A stretch of 64,000 bases of DNA from Leptospiraceae bacterium (GTDB lineage Bacteria; Spirochaetota; Leptospiria; Leptospirales; Leptospiraceae), in the NCBI GenBank assembly GCA_024233835.1, contig JACKPC010000001.1:124001-188000 (forward strand). Direction: 5' to 3'. Shown here piece by piece: positions 8,343 through 15,999 of this stretch (positions within the stretch are counted from its first letter, which is position 1; each line of letters opens with the position of its first letter). Position numbers and translations under genes: made by a program. The notes below the pieces were generated by a model that was not told the origin of the DNA, searched no databases, and saw only the letters and a program-made list of their open reading frames with translations.

Positions 8343-9224
8343 TTATTCATAAATCCAATCATACAGGCGACTTTTACGGGTAAAAGAATCTCCTTTTTTT
8401 TGGAATATAATTTCTCCCTTTTTAAATACAAGCAATTCTCCCGGATTCATTTCAGCCCAATTTTCAAGAGTCAGAGGAGTTGTGGCAACAATATAACCTT
8501 TAGTGGAAGGTTCATAAATTTTATGCTGTTCTATATCCTTTTTTAGTTCTCTGTAATATACATTTCGAAAAGGTCCTTTACGTTTGATATAGTATAAACT
8601 GCTAAAATCATCTTTATCGTGATATACAAAAAGAAGCTTTCCATTTGTAAAAAGTACATTCAGAAGGCCGAGTTCATTGATTTTTAGAAATTCAGAATAT
8701 ACCCAGTTGAAATCTTCCTGAGTCCAATCCTGAATATTTCTCTCTTTTATACGTTCGAGAAGATATAAAAACATATGTTCGCTGTCAGTTTTTCCAATGG
8801 GTTTATACACTTGCAGGGGAAGTTTCTCTTTAAAATCCCAGAGGTTTCCATTGTGAATTAAAGCATATCGTTTGCCGTTCTGAGCTCGAAAAAAGGGATG
8901 TGTGTTTTTATGAGCCACTCCTCCAACAGAACTCTTTCTTACATGAGACAAAAAAATCTTAGAACGTAAGTCCTTATAACTTCTTAAAAATTCAGCAAAT
9001 TCACTCTGACTGGCACTTTTCGGTTCCTTAAACACCTGCAAAGCCTTATCAGGATAGTAGGCTACTCCCCAACCATCCGGATTATTTTTATCCCTAAAAC
9101 GAAAACTTTGAAAGATATTATTAGCCGGAATTTTTCTATCAAAGGAGAAACCCATTAACTCACAGGCCTGTCCTGTTTCAAAACTCAGAAAGACAAGAAA
9201 AACTGTAATTAAAATATTGATCAT
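8343..9224 (-). CDS. Class II glutamine amidotransferase-like protein with N-terminal signal sequence
   Basis: Ntn-type glutaminase domain of the YafJ/EgtC kind (293 residues). Visible are CELMGFSF with the nucleophile Cys, NPDGWGVAYY, FLSHVRKSS, HPFFRAQNGKRYALIHNGNL and GKTDSEHMF. In cytosolic relatives the Cys follows the initiator Met directly. Here it is preceded by a 20-residue hydrophobic segment ending GQA, which looks like a signal peptide, so cleavage would expose the catalytic Cys as residue 1. The start is well supported by GGAGG eight bases upstream, and no later ATG exists before the Cys. Amide donor chemistry is inferred from the family; the substrate is unknown. Confidence 0.78.
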   Translation of the reverse strand: MINILITVFLVFLSFETGQACELMGFSFDRKIPANNIFQSFRFRDKNNPDGWGVAYYPDKALQVFKEPKSASQSEFAEFLRSYKDLRSKIFLSHVRKSSVGGVAHKNTHPFFRAQNGKRYALIHNGNLWDFKEKLPLQVYKPIGKTDSEHMFLYLLERIKERNIQDWTQEDFNWVYSEFLKINELGLLNVLFTNGKLLFVYHDKDDFSSLYYIKRKGPFRNVYYRELKKDIEQHKIYEPSTKGYIVATTPLTLENWAEMNPGELLVFKKGEIIFQKKGDSFTRKSRLYDWIYE

Positions 9225-9260
9225 TCTTTAGACCTCCAATCTTTATACAATATACCCATT

Positions 9261-10178
9261 ATGAAAGCAGTATCAATTAAGGCATTAAAGAAAACCTATG
9301 CGAATGGGCTCGAGGCCCTAAAAGGTGTGGATATTGAAGTGGAAACTGGAGATTTTTTTGCCCTTCTGGGACCGAACGGTGCCGGCAAATCCACTCTAAT
9401 CGGAATATTGATTTCTCTAGTGAATAAAACCTCCGGGACAGTGGAAATTTTCGGACATGATATCGATAAGGATCTGAAAGGTGCCAAGCAAAGAGTGGGA
9501 GTCGTTCCACAGGAATTTAATTTTGGAATTTTTGAAAACGTAGAAGCGATTGTCATTAACCAGGCCGGCTACTACGGAATACCGAGAAAACTGGCAAAAG
9601 AAAGAACCGAAGAACTTTTAGAATCCCTAGGATTAATTGATAAACGAAAGGATCAGGCCAGAATGCTTTCGGGTGGTATGAAACGACGCTTAATGATTGC
9701 AAGGGGACTTATACATAAACCGGATTTACTCATACTCGATGAACCTACCGCCGGAGTAGACATAGAACTACGAAGATCTATGTGGGATTTTTTAATAAAG
9801 TTGAATACCGGTGGCACAACTATTATTCTTACCACCCATTATCTTGAGGAAGCAGAAAACCTCTGTCGTAACATCGCGATTATTGATAAGGGTTTAATTG
9901 TTGAGAAAAATAACATGAAAGATTTGTTGCGAAAACTTGATGTGGAGTCTTTTATTTTTGATTTGCAGGAACCCCTTTCTTCTCTTCCGGAATTCAAAAA
10001 TTTTGAAGCCACCTTATTAGAGGAAAAGACTTTAGAAATACGAATTCACAGAAATCAATCTAACTTGAGTTCGGTCTTTGAGGAATTTAAAACCCATCGA
10101 ATCCTGGTGAATAGCATGAAAAATAAATCAAACCGTCTTGAAGAATTTTTCTTGAGAATGGTGGAAAAAGGAAAATAA
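9261..10178 (+). CDS. ABC transporter ATP-binding protein, YadG-like
   Basis: A 305-residue ATPase of an ABC-2 type exporter. Walker A GPNGAGKST at about residues 35-43, signature LSGGMKRRL, Walker B LLILDEPTAGVD and the switch His in TTHYLEEAE are all intact. The C-terminal 80 residues form the usual DrrA/YadG-type extension. The permease starts three bases after its stop, so the two are made together. The exported substrate is unknown. Confidence 0.9.
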   Translation: MKAVSIKALKKTYANGLEALKGVDIEVETGDFFALLGPNGAGKSTLIGILISLVNKTSGTVEIFGHDIDKDLKGAKQRVGVVPQEFNFGIFENVEAIVINQAGYYGIPRKLAKERTEELLESLGLIDKRKDQARMLSGGMKRRLMIARGLIHKPDLLILDEPTAGVDIELRRSMWDFLIKLNTGGTTIILTTHYLEEAENLCRNIAIIDKGLIVEKNNMKDLLRKLDVESFIFDLQEPLSSLPEFKNFEATLLEEKTLEIRIHRNQSNLSSVFEEFKTHRILVNSMKNKSNRLEEFFLRMVEKGK

Positions 10179-10181
10179 AAG

Positions 10182-10949
10182 ATGCAAGAAGAATTTGTTG
10201 CCTATAGCACAATCATCCGGAAAGAAATACGTCGCATCACCCGTATCTGGATGCAGACCCTTATCCCTCCTGTAATTACTATGACTTTGTATTTTTTAAT
10301 TTTTGGAAAATTAGTCGGAAGACAAATTGGCAATGTTGGTAATTTTACTTATATGGACTTTATTGTTCCGGGGCTTATCATGATGAGCGTGATAACAAAC
10401 TCCTATAACAATGTGGTATCATCTTTTTTTATGGCAAAATTCCAGAGAAATATAGAAGAGTTAATGGTTTCTCCTACCTCGGCTTTAACCATTGTGCTCG
10501 GATATATGAGCGGAGGGGTTTTTCGGGGAGTATTTGTGGGTCTACTGGTTATTCTTGTGTCTATGTTTTTTTGTAATTTACAGGTTTATAATATTTGGAT
10601 TATCCTGAGTATTATTATCCTAACTTCCATGCTCTTTTCCCTCGCAGGTTTTTCGAATGCTTTATTTGCTAAAAAGTTTGATGATATAACGATTATTCCG
10701 ACTTTCATCCTGACACCACTTACCTATCTCGGAGGGGTTTTTTATTCTATCAAAATGTTACCGGAATTCTGGCAGTCTGTTTCCAGGTTTAACCCGATTC
10801 TGTACATGGTGAATGCCTTTCGTTATGGCTTTTTGGGTGTAAGTGATATTGATATAGGAACCTCATTTTTCATTATTCTGCTGATGTCTTTTGTGTTATT
10901 TATCTTCAATGTTCAGCTTATTACAAAAGGCTTCGGAATACGCTCCTAA
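10182..10949 (+). CDS. ABC-2 type permease, YadH-like
   Basis: A 255-residue inner-membrane protein with about six membrane segments. It contains the ABC-2 permease pattern, including the GGVFYSIKMLPEFWQ stretch before the last helices. It pairs with the ATPase just upstream. Length and topology match the YadH/NodJ family. A hairpin follows at 10989-11012. Confidence 0.88.
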   Translation: MQEEFVAYSTIIRKEIRRITRIWMQTLIPPVITMTLYFLIFGKLVGRQIGNVGNFTYMDFIVPGLIMMSVITNSYNNVVSSFFMAKFQRNIEELMVSPTSALTIVLGYMSGGVFRGVFVGLLVILVSMFFCNLQVYNIWIILSIIILTSMLFSLAGFSNALFAKKFDDITIIPTFILTPLTYLGGVFYSIKMLPEFWQSVSRFNPILYMVNAFRYGFLGVSDIDIGTSFFIILLMSFVLFIFNVQLITKGFGIRS

Positions 10950-10988
10950 GAGTCTAAATTCCAAATTATCCAAAAAAACACTCTGAAC

Positions 10989-11012
10989 TTTTCCTGTTTC
11001 TTGACAGGAAAA
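10989..11012. terminator. Hairpin downstream of the ABC transporter
   Basis: Perfect 9-bp inverted repeat TTTTCCTGT / ACAGGAAAA with a 6-base loop. A-rich sequence lies to its left and only weak T-rich sequence to its right. It could end the ABC operon or act as an operator for the next small gene. Confidence 0.4.
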
Positions 11013-11035
11013 GGAAATGCTTTCTTTCTTGAATT

Positions 11036-11200
11036 ATGATACGATGGTACTATGCGTTTCTTTCCGTTTTATTATCGGGACTTTTTATTTATTCAATTTA
11101 TATAATAAATACGGAAGGGGATTGGTCGCGCTTAAAATACGGAATCATCGCGTTTTTTATAGCTATTTTTCTGTTCATAAAAGCGTTAAAAAAGGAATAG
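11036..11200 (+). CDS. Small membrane protein (54 residues)
   Basis: A short frame giving MIRWYYAFLSVLLSGLFIYS at its start and two predicted membrane helices (about residues 5-24 and 36-50), separated by a short charged loop, ending LFIKALKKE. It stops just before the ribosome binding site of the next gene, giving a tight three-gene run of small membrane proteins. No strong Shine-Dalgarno lies close to its ATG. The overlapping alternative frame gives a less plausible protein. Function unknown. Confidence 0.6.
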   Translation: MIRWYYAFLSVLLSGLFIYSIYIINTEGDWSRLKYGIIAFFIAIFLFIKALKKE

Positions 11201-11210
11201 GAGTATACTT

Positions 11211-11618
11211 ATGTTAGTCATGATTTTGCAAACGATACTTTATACCATTATCCTTGCAGTTATGCTGTATTTATTTTTCAAACCCAAAAAGGTAGCCGAA
11301 GAATTAGAGGCGGAAAAAGAACGAAAAAAGGAAGAAAAGAAGAAAGAAGAAGCCCGCAAAAAAGAAAACCTTCCTCCTATTTTAAATATGAAGGTGATCA
11401 CGCAAAAACATCCCCTCCCGGCTCATTTGCAAACTCATAATGAATTTGTTCCTCAAGTTGGTAAGGAACTCGGTGTTGAAAAAGCTAAATTAACCAATAA
11501 ATTGGAAGCTGTAAGTAAATATGAACCCAGAAATCAGAAAGCACAATTAACTCCTGAAATGCTGGCGTTCATGGAAGAATTTGATAAAATGATTAAAGGA
11601 TTACAAGATGGCGCTTAA
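11211..11618 (+). CDS. Membrane-anchored charged protein of unknown function
   Basis: A 135-residue protein: one N-terminal membrane helix (about residues 4-22), then a Lys/Glu-rich helical stretch and a mixed C-terminal part. GGAATAGGAG lies upstream of the ATG. Its 3' end overlaps the next start by 11 bases, so the two are translationally coupled. No known domain recognised. Confidence 0.7.
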   Translation: MLVMILQTILYTIILAVMLYLFFKPKKVAEELEAEKERKKEEKKKEEARKKENLPPILNMKVITQKHPLPAHLQTHNEFVPQVGKELGVEKAKLTNKLEAVSKYEPRNQKAQLTPEMLAFMEEFDKMIKGLQDGA

Positions 11619-11841
11619 TGTAGTAATAGGTTTGATAGTACTGGGTCTTTTTTTCTTTGGTGTTTGGATGTATTTTAAAGAATCGAGGGGAGAAGGAGGC
11701 CCTGCTTCGGGTTCCTATTTTATTTCTTTCCCGGAAGAGGTACTGGAACAACTGGAAAAAGACGCGGAAAGAGATGACAGAACCGTTCCTCACCAGGTAG
11801 TTCATATTTTAAGAGAACACTATTTAAAAAAGGGTTTGTAG
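11608..11841 (+). CDS. Small membrane protein with ribbon-helix-helix-like C-terminus
   Basis: A 77-residue protein. Residues 4-22 form a membrane helix. The tail reads YFISFPEEVLEQLEKDAERD followed by a second helix ending LREHYLKK, which has the strand-helix-helix spacing of CopG/Arc-type DNA-binding proteins. A membrane-tethered ribbon-helix-helix is unusual. It overlaps the gene upstream, and the cluster ends at the hairpin 11851-11886. Confidence 0.65.
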   Translation: MALNVVIGLIVLGLFFFGVWMYFKESRGEGGPASGSYFISFPEEVLEQLEKDAERDDRTVPHQVVHILREHYLKKGL

Positions 11842-11850
11842 GTTTATAAA

Positions 11851-11886
11851 AAAGGTTTGGCTTGTACTCCGGCAAACCAAACCTTT
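11851..11886. terminator. Hairpin terminator between converging genes
   Basis: Perfect 10-bp stem AAAGGTTTGG / CCAAACCTTT with a 16-base loop. On the minus strand it follows the pheS stop and runs into TTTTTTATAAA, a good intrinsic terminator for pheS. It may also stop transcripts from the small membrane genes. Confidence 0.75.
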
Positions 11887-11897
11887 CCCGATAGATA

Positions 11898-12926
11898 TTA
11901 ATTAAATTGTTCCAGAAAACGAAGATTTCCGGAATGGAAATATCGTATGTCATGAATCGAATAGCGCATCATTACAAGTCTATCCAGACCCAGGCCAAAA
12001 GCAAAGCCTGTCCATTCCTTCGTATCCAGACCTGCAAACTTCAAAACATTGGGATGTATTAATCCGCAGGGTAAAAGTTCCAACCAGCCGGACTGTTTGC
12101 AAACCGAGCAACCTTTTCCGTTACAAACCATACAGGAAATATCCAGTTCAAAACCGGGTTCTACAAAAGGAAAATAACCGGGGCGAAGACGAACTTTCAC
12201 TTCCTTTTGAAAAATTCGGGTAAGAAGAACATTCATAGTATATTTTAAATGAGAGATGGAGATATCTTTTCCTACAACCATACCCTCTACCTGGTAAAAG
12301 GTATTTTCATGAGAAGCATCTACCTCTTCGTAACGAAATACCCGGCCCGGTGCAATAATTTTAAAAGGTGGTTTGAGTTCGCGTAGAGTTCTTACCTGTA
12401 TGGCCGAAGTATGAGTTCGCAGCAAGTTTCCATCTTCGGTATAAAACGTATCCTGCATATCTCTTGCCGGGTGGTCGGCTGTAAAATTTAGAGCTTCAAA
12501 GTTATTATAGTCTGTTTCTACTTCCGGTCCATCCATTACAGAAAAACCCATGGATACAAATATATCCTCGATTTCCGTTCGGATTTTCGTAATAGGATGC
12601 AGGCTGCCCGGATTTTTGGGAAGAAGAGGACGAAAAACATCCATCTTTTCGGTAGAAACCTGTCTTTCTATCAAATCACGTTTAATGCGCTCCCGAATCT
12701 CGAAAACAAGTTCTTCAATCGCAGAAGAAATTTGATTGGCTTTACTACCTGTCGTTTTCTTTTCTTCCACAGTTAAAGAGCCAAGTTTTTTTAGGACGGA
12801 AGTCAGACTCCCTTTTTTCCCGATAAAATTATTTTTTAATAAATCTAATTCTTCTACACTTGTAGCACCGGGTAAAACCCTTTTGGCTTCGAGATAAACG
12901 CTTTCTATTTCATCAAGTAGATTCAT
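11898..12926 (-). CDS. pheS: Phenylalanine-tRNA ligase alpha subunit
   Basis: Catalytic alpha subunit that charges tRNA-Phe with phenylalanine (342 residues from the chosen start). It has an N-terminal coiled coil, class II motif 2 (GRVFRYEEVDASHENTFYQVEG) and motif 3 (GFAFGLGLDRLVMMRY). It also has a four-Cys knuckle (CMVCNGKGCSVC) seen in many bacterial PheS. I start it at MNLLDEIE (12926), which overlaps the 3' end of mpl by 14 bases; a longer frame upstream is unlikely. The beta subunit gene pheT is not in the window. Confidence 0.95.
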   Translation of the reverse strand: MNLLDEIESVYLEAKRVLPGATSVEELDLLKNNFIGKKGSLTSVLKKLGSLTVEEKKTTGSKANQISSAIEELVFEIRERIKRDLIERQVSTEKMDVFRPLLPKNPGSLHPITKIRTEIEDIFVSMGFSVMDGPEVETDYNNFEALNFTADHPARDMQDTFYTEDGNLLRTHTSAIQVRTLRELKPPFKIIAPGRVFRYEEVDASHENTFYQVEGMVVGKDISISHLKYTMNVLLTRIFQKEVKVRLRPGYFPFVEPGFELDISCMVCNGKGCSVCKQSGWLELLPCGLIHPNVLKFAGLDTKEWTGFAFGLGLDRLVMMRYSIHDIRYFHSGNLRFLEQFN

Positions 12927-14313
12927 GGTTATTCTGTAAAAGTTCCAGTATTGGCTTGTAAATGCCACCGAAAGAACCGTTGGACATTACAAGGATTACA
13001 ATTTTAGATCGGCTGTATTCGGGTAGTATTTTTTTTAATTTTTCAAGGAGTGAAGTGGGTTCTTCGCAATAATGAGCCGGTATGTTACTATTTCGTTTTA
13101 TAGCTTTAGTGATTTTTTTTACATCGAGACGCATATTCCTCGGAACCTTATTTATATTAAATACTTCTGTTATAAAAACTTCATCCGAACCTTCAAAGCA
13201 TTCCGCATACTCATTTTGAAAAACATTCCGATGGGAAGTTGCACTTCTCGGTTCAAATAAGCTGATAATTTTAAACCCCCGATAGGCTTCTTTCACGGCT
13301 TTTATCGTTTCCCTTACTGCTACAGGGTGGTGAGCAAAATCTTCTATCAGAACACGTTTCGAGTCTTCATACAAAATATCCTGTCTTCTTTTCACACCCG
13401 GAAAACTTTCTAAGGCAGAAATATGGGAATCTATTTTAGAAGGTAAAATTTCCATAGCCACATTTAAAGCTACTTCCATATTCCTATAATTATGTTCTCC
13501 TATCAACCTGGTATGAATTTCGGAATGCTTATCCTTTCTCTGTGCCCTTCCCCGCTTAACTTCAAGTAAAGAAAGCGGTTTCGCTAATTCGTAAGCGCAG
13601 ATAGGAGCATGTTGAAAATGCTCACATATTTCCTGCAATTCTTTGGAGCCCTGCCAGTAGAAAATTTTCCCGTGAGAAGGAACTAAATGAACTAATCTCC
13701 GAAACATTACCTTAATAGCGTCGAGGTCAGGAAAAATATCTGCATGATCAAAATCTAATGAAGTAAGGACAAGATAATAAGGCCTATAGTGTAAAAACTT
13801 AGAACCTTTATCAAAGAACGCCGAATCGTATTCATCACCTTCAATCACAAAATAGTCTCCGTCGGCAATTTCAAAACCAGCATGTCCATCTTTTCGTATT
13901 CCTCCTACGAATAGGCCCGGTTTTAAACCTGCTTCTGTTAGAATATGGTGAATTAAGAATGTAGTAGTGGTTTTTCCGTGAGTTCCCGCAACAACAATTA
14001 CTTTTTTTCCTTTCAGAAAAAAGTGACTTATAGCCTGCGGCATACTCATGTATTCCTTTCCTGAATTTAAGGTAGCTTCCACCTGCGGGTTTCCTCTTGA
14101 CACGGCATTTCCAATAATCACAATATCTGCTTCAAGCAAATTTTCATTTACTTCAAAACCAATATCTACCGGAATCTTCCAATCACTAAGTTTATCTGAC
14201 ATGGGAGGATAAACATTCATATCAGAGCCTTTTACTTTATGGCCTTTTTTCTTCAGCATATAGGCCAGATTCCCCATTGCAATACCACCGATTCCAATTA
14301 AATAGATTTTCAT
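12913..14313 (-). CDS. mpl: UDP-N-acetylmuramate:L-alanyl-gamma-D-glutamyl-meso-diaminopimelate ligase
   Basis: Mur-ligase family peptidoglycan recycling enzyme that joins a recovered tripeptide to UDP-MurNAc. The N-terminal nucleotide fold IGIGGIAMG is followed by GSDMNVYPPMSDKL, a stretch typical of Mpl rather than MurC. The ATP loop VVAGTHGKTTT and the later HNYRNMEVAL and DFAHHPVAVRET motifs are intact. The start at MKIYLIG (14313) follows GGAAAG by seven bases. At 466 residues it matches E. coli Mpl in length. MurC remains the main alternative. Confidence 0.85.
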   Translation of the reverse strand: MKIYLIGIGGIAMGNLAYMLKKKGHKVKGSDMNVYPPMSDKLSDWKIPVDIGFEVNENLLEADIVIIGNAVSRGNPQVEATLNSGKEYMSMPQAISHFFLKGKKVIVVAGTHGKTTTTFLIHHILTEAGLKPGLFVGGIRKDGHAGFEIADGDYFVIEGDEYDSAFFDKGSKFLHYRPYYLVLTSLDFDHADIFPDLDAIKVMFRRLVHLVPSHGKIFYWQGSKELQEICEHFQHAPICAYELAKPLSLLEVKRGRAQRKDKHSEIHTRLIGEHNYRNMEVALNVAMEILPSKIDSHISALESFPGVKRRQDILYEDSKRVLIEDFAHHPVAVRETIKAVKEAYRGFKIISLFEPRSATSHRNVFQNEYAECFEGSDEVFITEVFNINKVPRNMRLDVKKITKAIKRNSNIPAHYCEEPTSLLEKLKKILPEYSRSKIVILVMSNGSFGGIYKPILELLQNNHEST

Positions 14314-14362
14314 ACTGATGCTTTCCGAACCCCTTCTCAAATACATGTCTTGCAGTATATAA

Positions 14363-14418
14363 AGGGGTCAAGGAGAAAATACTCCTTCTGCTTGACAGAA
14401 TTTTTCAAATTGACCCCT
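14363..14418. repeat. Nested inverted repeats in the divergent mpl/PIN intergenic region
   Basis: AGGGGTCA (14363-14370) and TGACCCCT (14411-14418) form a perfect 8-bp inverted pair enclosing AAGGAG (14370-14375) and CTCCTT (14382-14387). A TTGACA at 14392-14397 lies inside, but no good -10 stands at the right distance. The two divergent genes begin on either side, so this is probably an operator or promoter region. Confidence 0.4.
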
Positions 14419-14460
14419 ATTGTAGTACAAGCTTTTTTTTAGTTTTTCGCGGAATAGACA

Positions 14461-14955
14461 ATGAAGGTTCTCTGTGATACATCATCTGCCCTGCTTTTGT
14501 ATAGAACTGAACTATTCATTCTATTTGCCGGGTACTTTGAGGTATGCTTTACCGAAGAAGTATACTTCGAACTTCAGCAGGAAGGATATTACGGGTACGA
14601 GTTCTTTAAAGAAGAAAAAGAAAATAGCTTTTCTATAGTTAAAGTAAAACCTTTGAATGATAATGAGTTCAGTTTCCTGCATACAGGAGAGGCCAGCATT
14701 ATACAGGCTTATCAGGAAGGCAGAGGAGACTTTGTCCTGCTTGACGATTTCAAGGGAGCCCGCTACTGCCGTGATAAACGAATACCTTATACATCGGCTC
14801 TTTTAATTCCTAAAATACTTTATTATAACAATCTTATTAATCAAGATTTCATGAATCAAAAGACATCCGAAATTATAGACATTGGAAGATATTCTAAAAA
14901 AATCATTTCATACGCAGAAAATGCAAACCGGGATAATTTAAAATTCTTCCTTTAA
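14461..14955 (+). CDS. PIN-like domain protein, stand-alone
   Basis: A 164-residue protein with PIN-superfamily features: MKVLCDTSSALLLY with the first Asp, HTGEASIIQAY with the central Glu, and FVLLDDFKGARYC with the C-terminal Asp pair, similar to DUF3368-type proteins. No antitoxin-sized gene is next to it: the upstream neighbour is divergent and the downstream one is convergent. It may be a ribonuclease with a housekeeping role or a toxin whose partner was lost. Confidence 0.65.
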   Translation: MKVLCDTSSALLLYRTELFILFAGYFEVCFTEEVYFELQQEGYYGYEFFKEEKENSFSIVKVKPLNDNEFSFLHTGEASIIQAYQEGRGDFVLLDDFKGARYCRDKRIPYTSALLIPKILYYNNLINQDFMNQKTSEIIDIGRYSKKIISYAENANRDNLKFFL

Positions 14956-15416
14956 AACCTGGAAAAGGGGTCTTCTTCTTCGGTTTCTTTTTTTTCTATA
15001 CCGGAATTAAAGAAGTTATCAAAATAGGTTTTAATTTCCTCAGCTTCTTTTTTAAACCCCCACCTCACTAAGAAAAAACCAAATAGCAAAAAAGGAGGAA
15101 ATAATATAGAGAAACTTAACCACGTTCCCATAAAAACCATCACAAATGTATGCAAACGAAGTACAATCTCTACTTCGGTTCCTTTATAACCCGTTTGTAT
15201 CTTACCCTCAATGACAGGATTGAAGCTATTACGATATTTAATATTTTTAAATATTTTAAATCCATCTGAAGTAATTGTCCCTGAGAACATTTCTTTTGCA
15301 AAAAAAGATAAACTCCAGGACGATTGACCTGTGTTCTCCTGTATATGAGAGAGAATTTCTTCTTTACTTTTTGAAGTTGTATAATTTAGTTTTTTGTATG
15401 GTACCAAATAATCCAT
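14952..15416 (-). CDS. Membrane protein of unknown function
   Basis: A 154-residue protein with a soluble N-terminal part (about 90 residues, beta-rich) and two adjacent membrane helices (about 93-128), ending in an acidic tail. It starts directly after the stop of the next upstream gene in a three-gene minus-strand run. Its end overlaps the convergent PIN gene by four bases. No family recognised. Confidence 0.6.
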   Translation of the reverse strand: MDYLVPYKKLNYTTSKSKEEILSHIQENTGQSSWSLSFFAKEMFSGTITSDGFKIFKNIKYRNSFNPVIEGKIQTGYKGTEVEIVLRLHTFVMVFMGTWLSFSILFPPFLLFGFFLVRWGFKKEAEEIKTYFDNFFNSGIEKKETEEEDPFSRF

Positions 15417-15998
15417 TTATGCCACTCTTCTTTTTAGATTTTTTTCCTCAATTTCTTCTCCGTCCTCAGGGCCGGGTTCGGAATCAAAAATGAGAATATA
15501 TTCTTTGTCTTTCAAGTCTTCATCCAGGTAAAAACCTATTTGAAAATCATCGGTTGCAAAGGCACCCAGCACGGCAAACTCGTTTTCTTCTGGAGACTCC
15601 ATTTCCGGAGATTTAATGTTTTCCTTATGACTTCCCTGGTTGGCCATAAGATCTATCTTATTCAGTGTGAACTTATTAGCAGTTAAAATGTTGGGATAAA
15701 TTCTGTATTCTTCATAAAAGTCAAAGGCGGACTCGTTTAACTCCTTATCCCAGAGACTATATTTATCCAGTTTATACTTCTTTTTAAAAATGATAACTCT
15801 ACTGGTATTTTCTTCCGGGTCATATTCCTCACCTGCATCCTCCATGATAACCGAGGCTACCTGTGATGCCATTTCATCGCTCAAACCTCTTAAAAGAGCA
15901 AAATCTTTTATGATTCCATATTCATAATCTAAATTTTCTGATTCAAGAAGATAGAATAGATCTTCCAGAACTTCTTTCATTTTTTTATCTGATGCCAT
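15417..15998 (-). CDS. Acidic cytoplasmic protein of unknown function
   Basis: A 193-residue, strongly acidic protein with no membrane segment or signal peptide. It lies between the CreD-like gene (one base upstream) and the 154-residue membrane protein (adjacent), so all three are likely cotranscribed. No domain recognised. Confidence 0.6.
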   Translation of the reverse strand: MASDKKMKEVLEDLFYLLESENLDYEYGIIKDFALLRGLSDEMASQVASVIMEDAGEEYDPEENTSRVIIFKKKYKLDKYSLWDKELNESAFDFYEEYRIYPNILTANKFTLNKIDLMANQGSHKENIKSPEMESPEENEFAVLGAFATDDFQIGFYLDEDLKDKEYILIFDSEPGPEDGEEIEEKNLKRRVA

Positions 15999-15999
15999 A

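Noticed and set aside
11017..11217. A 66-residue coding frame
   Set aside because: It overlaps a more plausible membrane-protein frame at 11036-11200 and its 3' end runs over the ribosome binding site and start of the next gene.
12927..12968. Longer N-terminus of PheS
   Set aside because: The extension lies within mpl and is absent from the PheS family pattern, which starts at the coiled coil.
14424..14431. AGTACAAG as a regulatory motif (also reversed at 11861, 34121 and 34198)
   Set aside because: About two copies of any 8-mer are expected by chance in the window on both strands; positions relative to starts are inconsistent.
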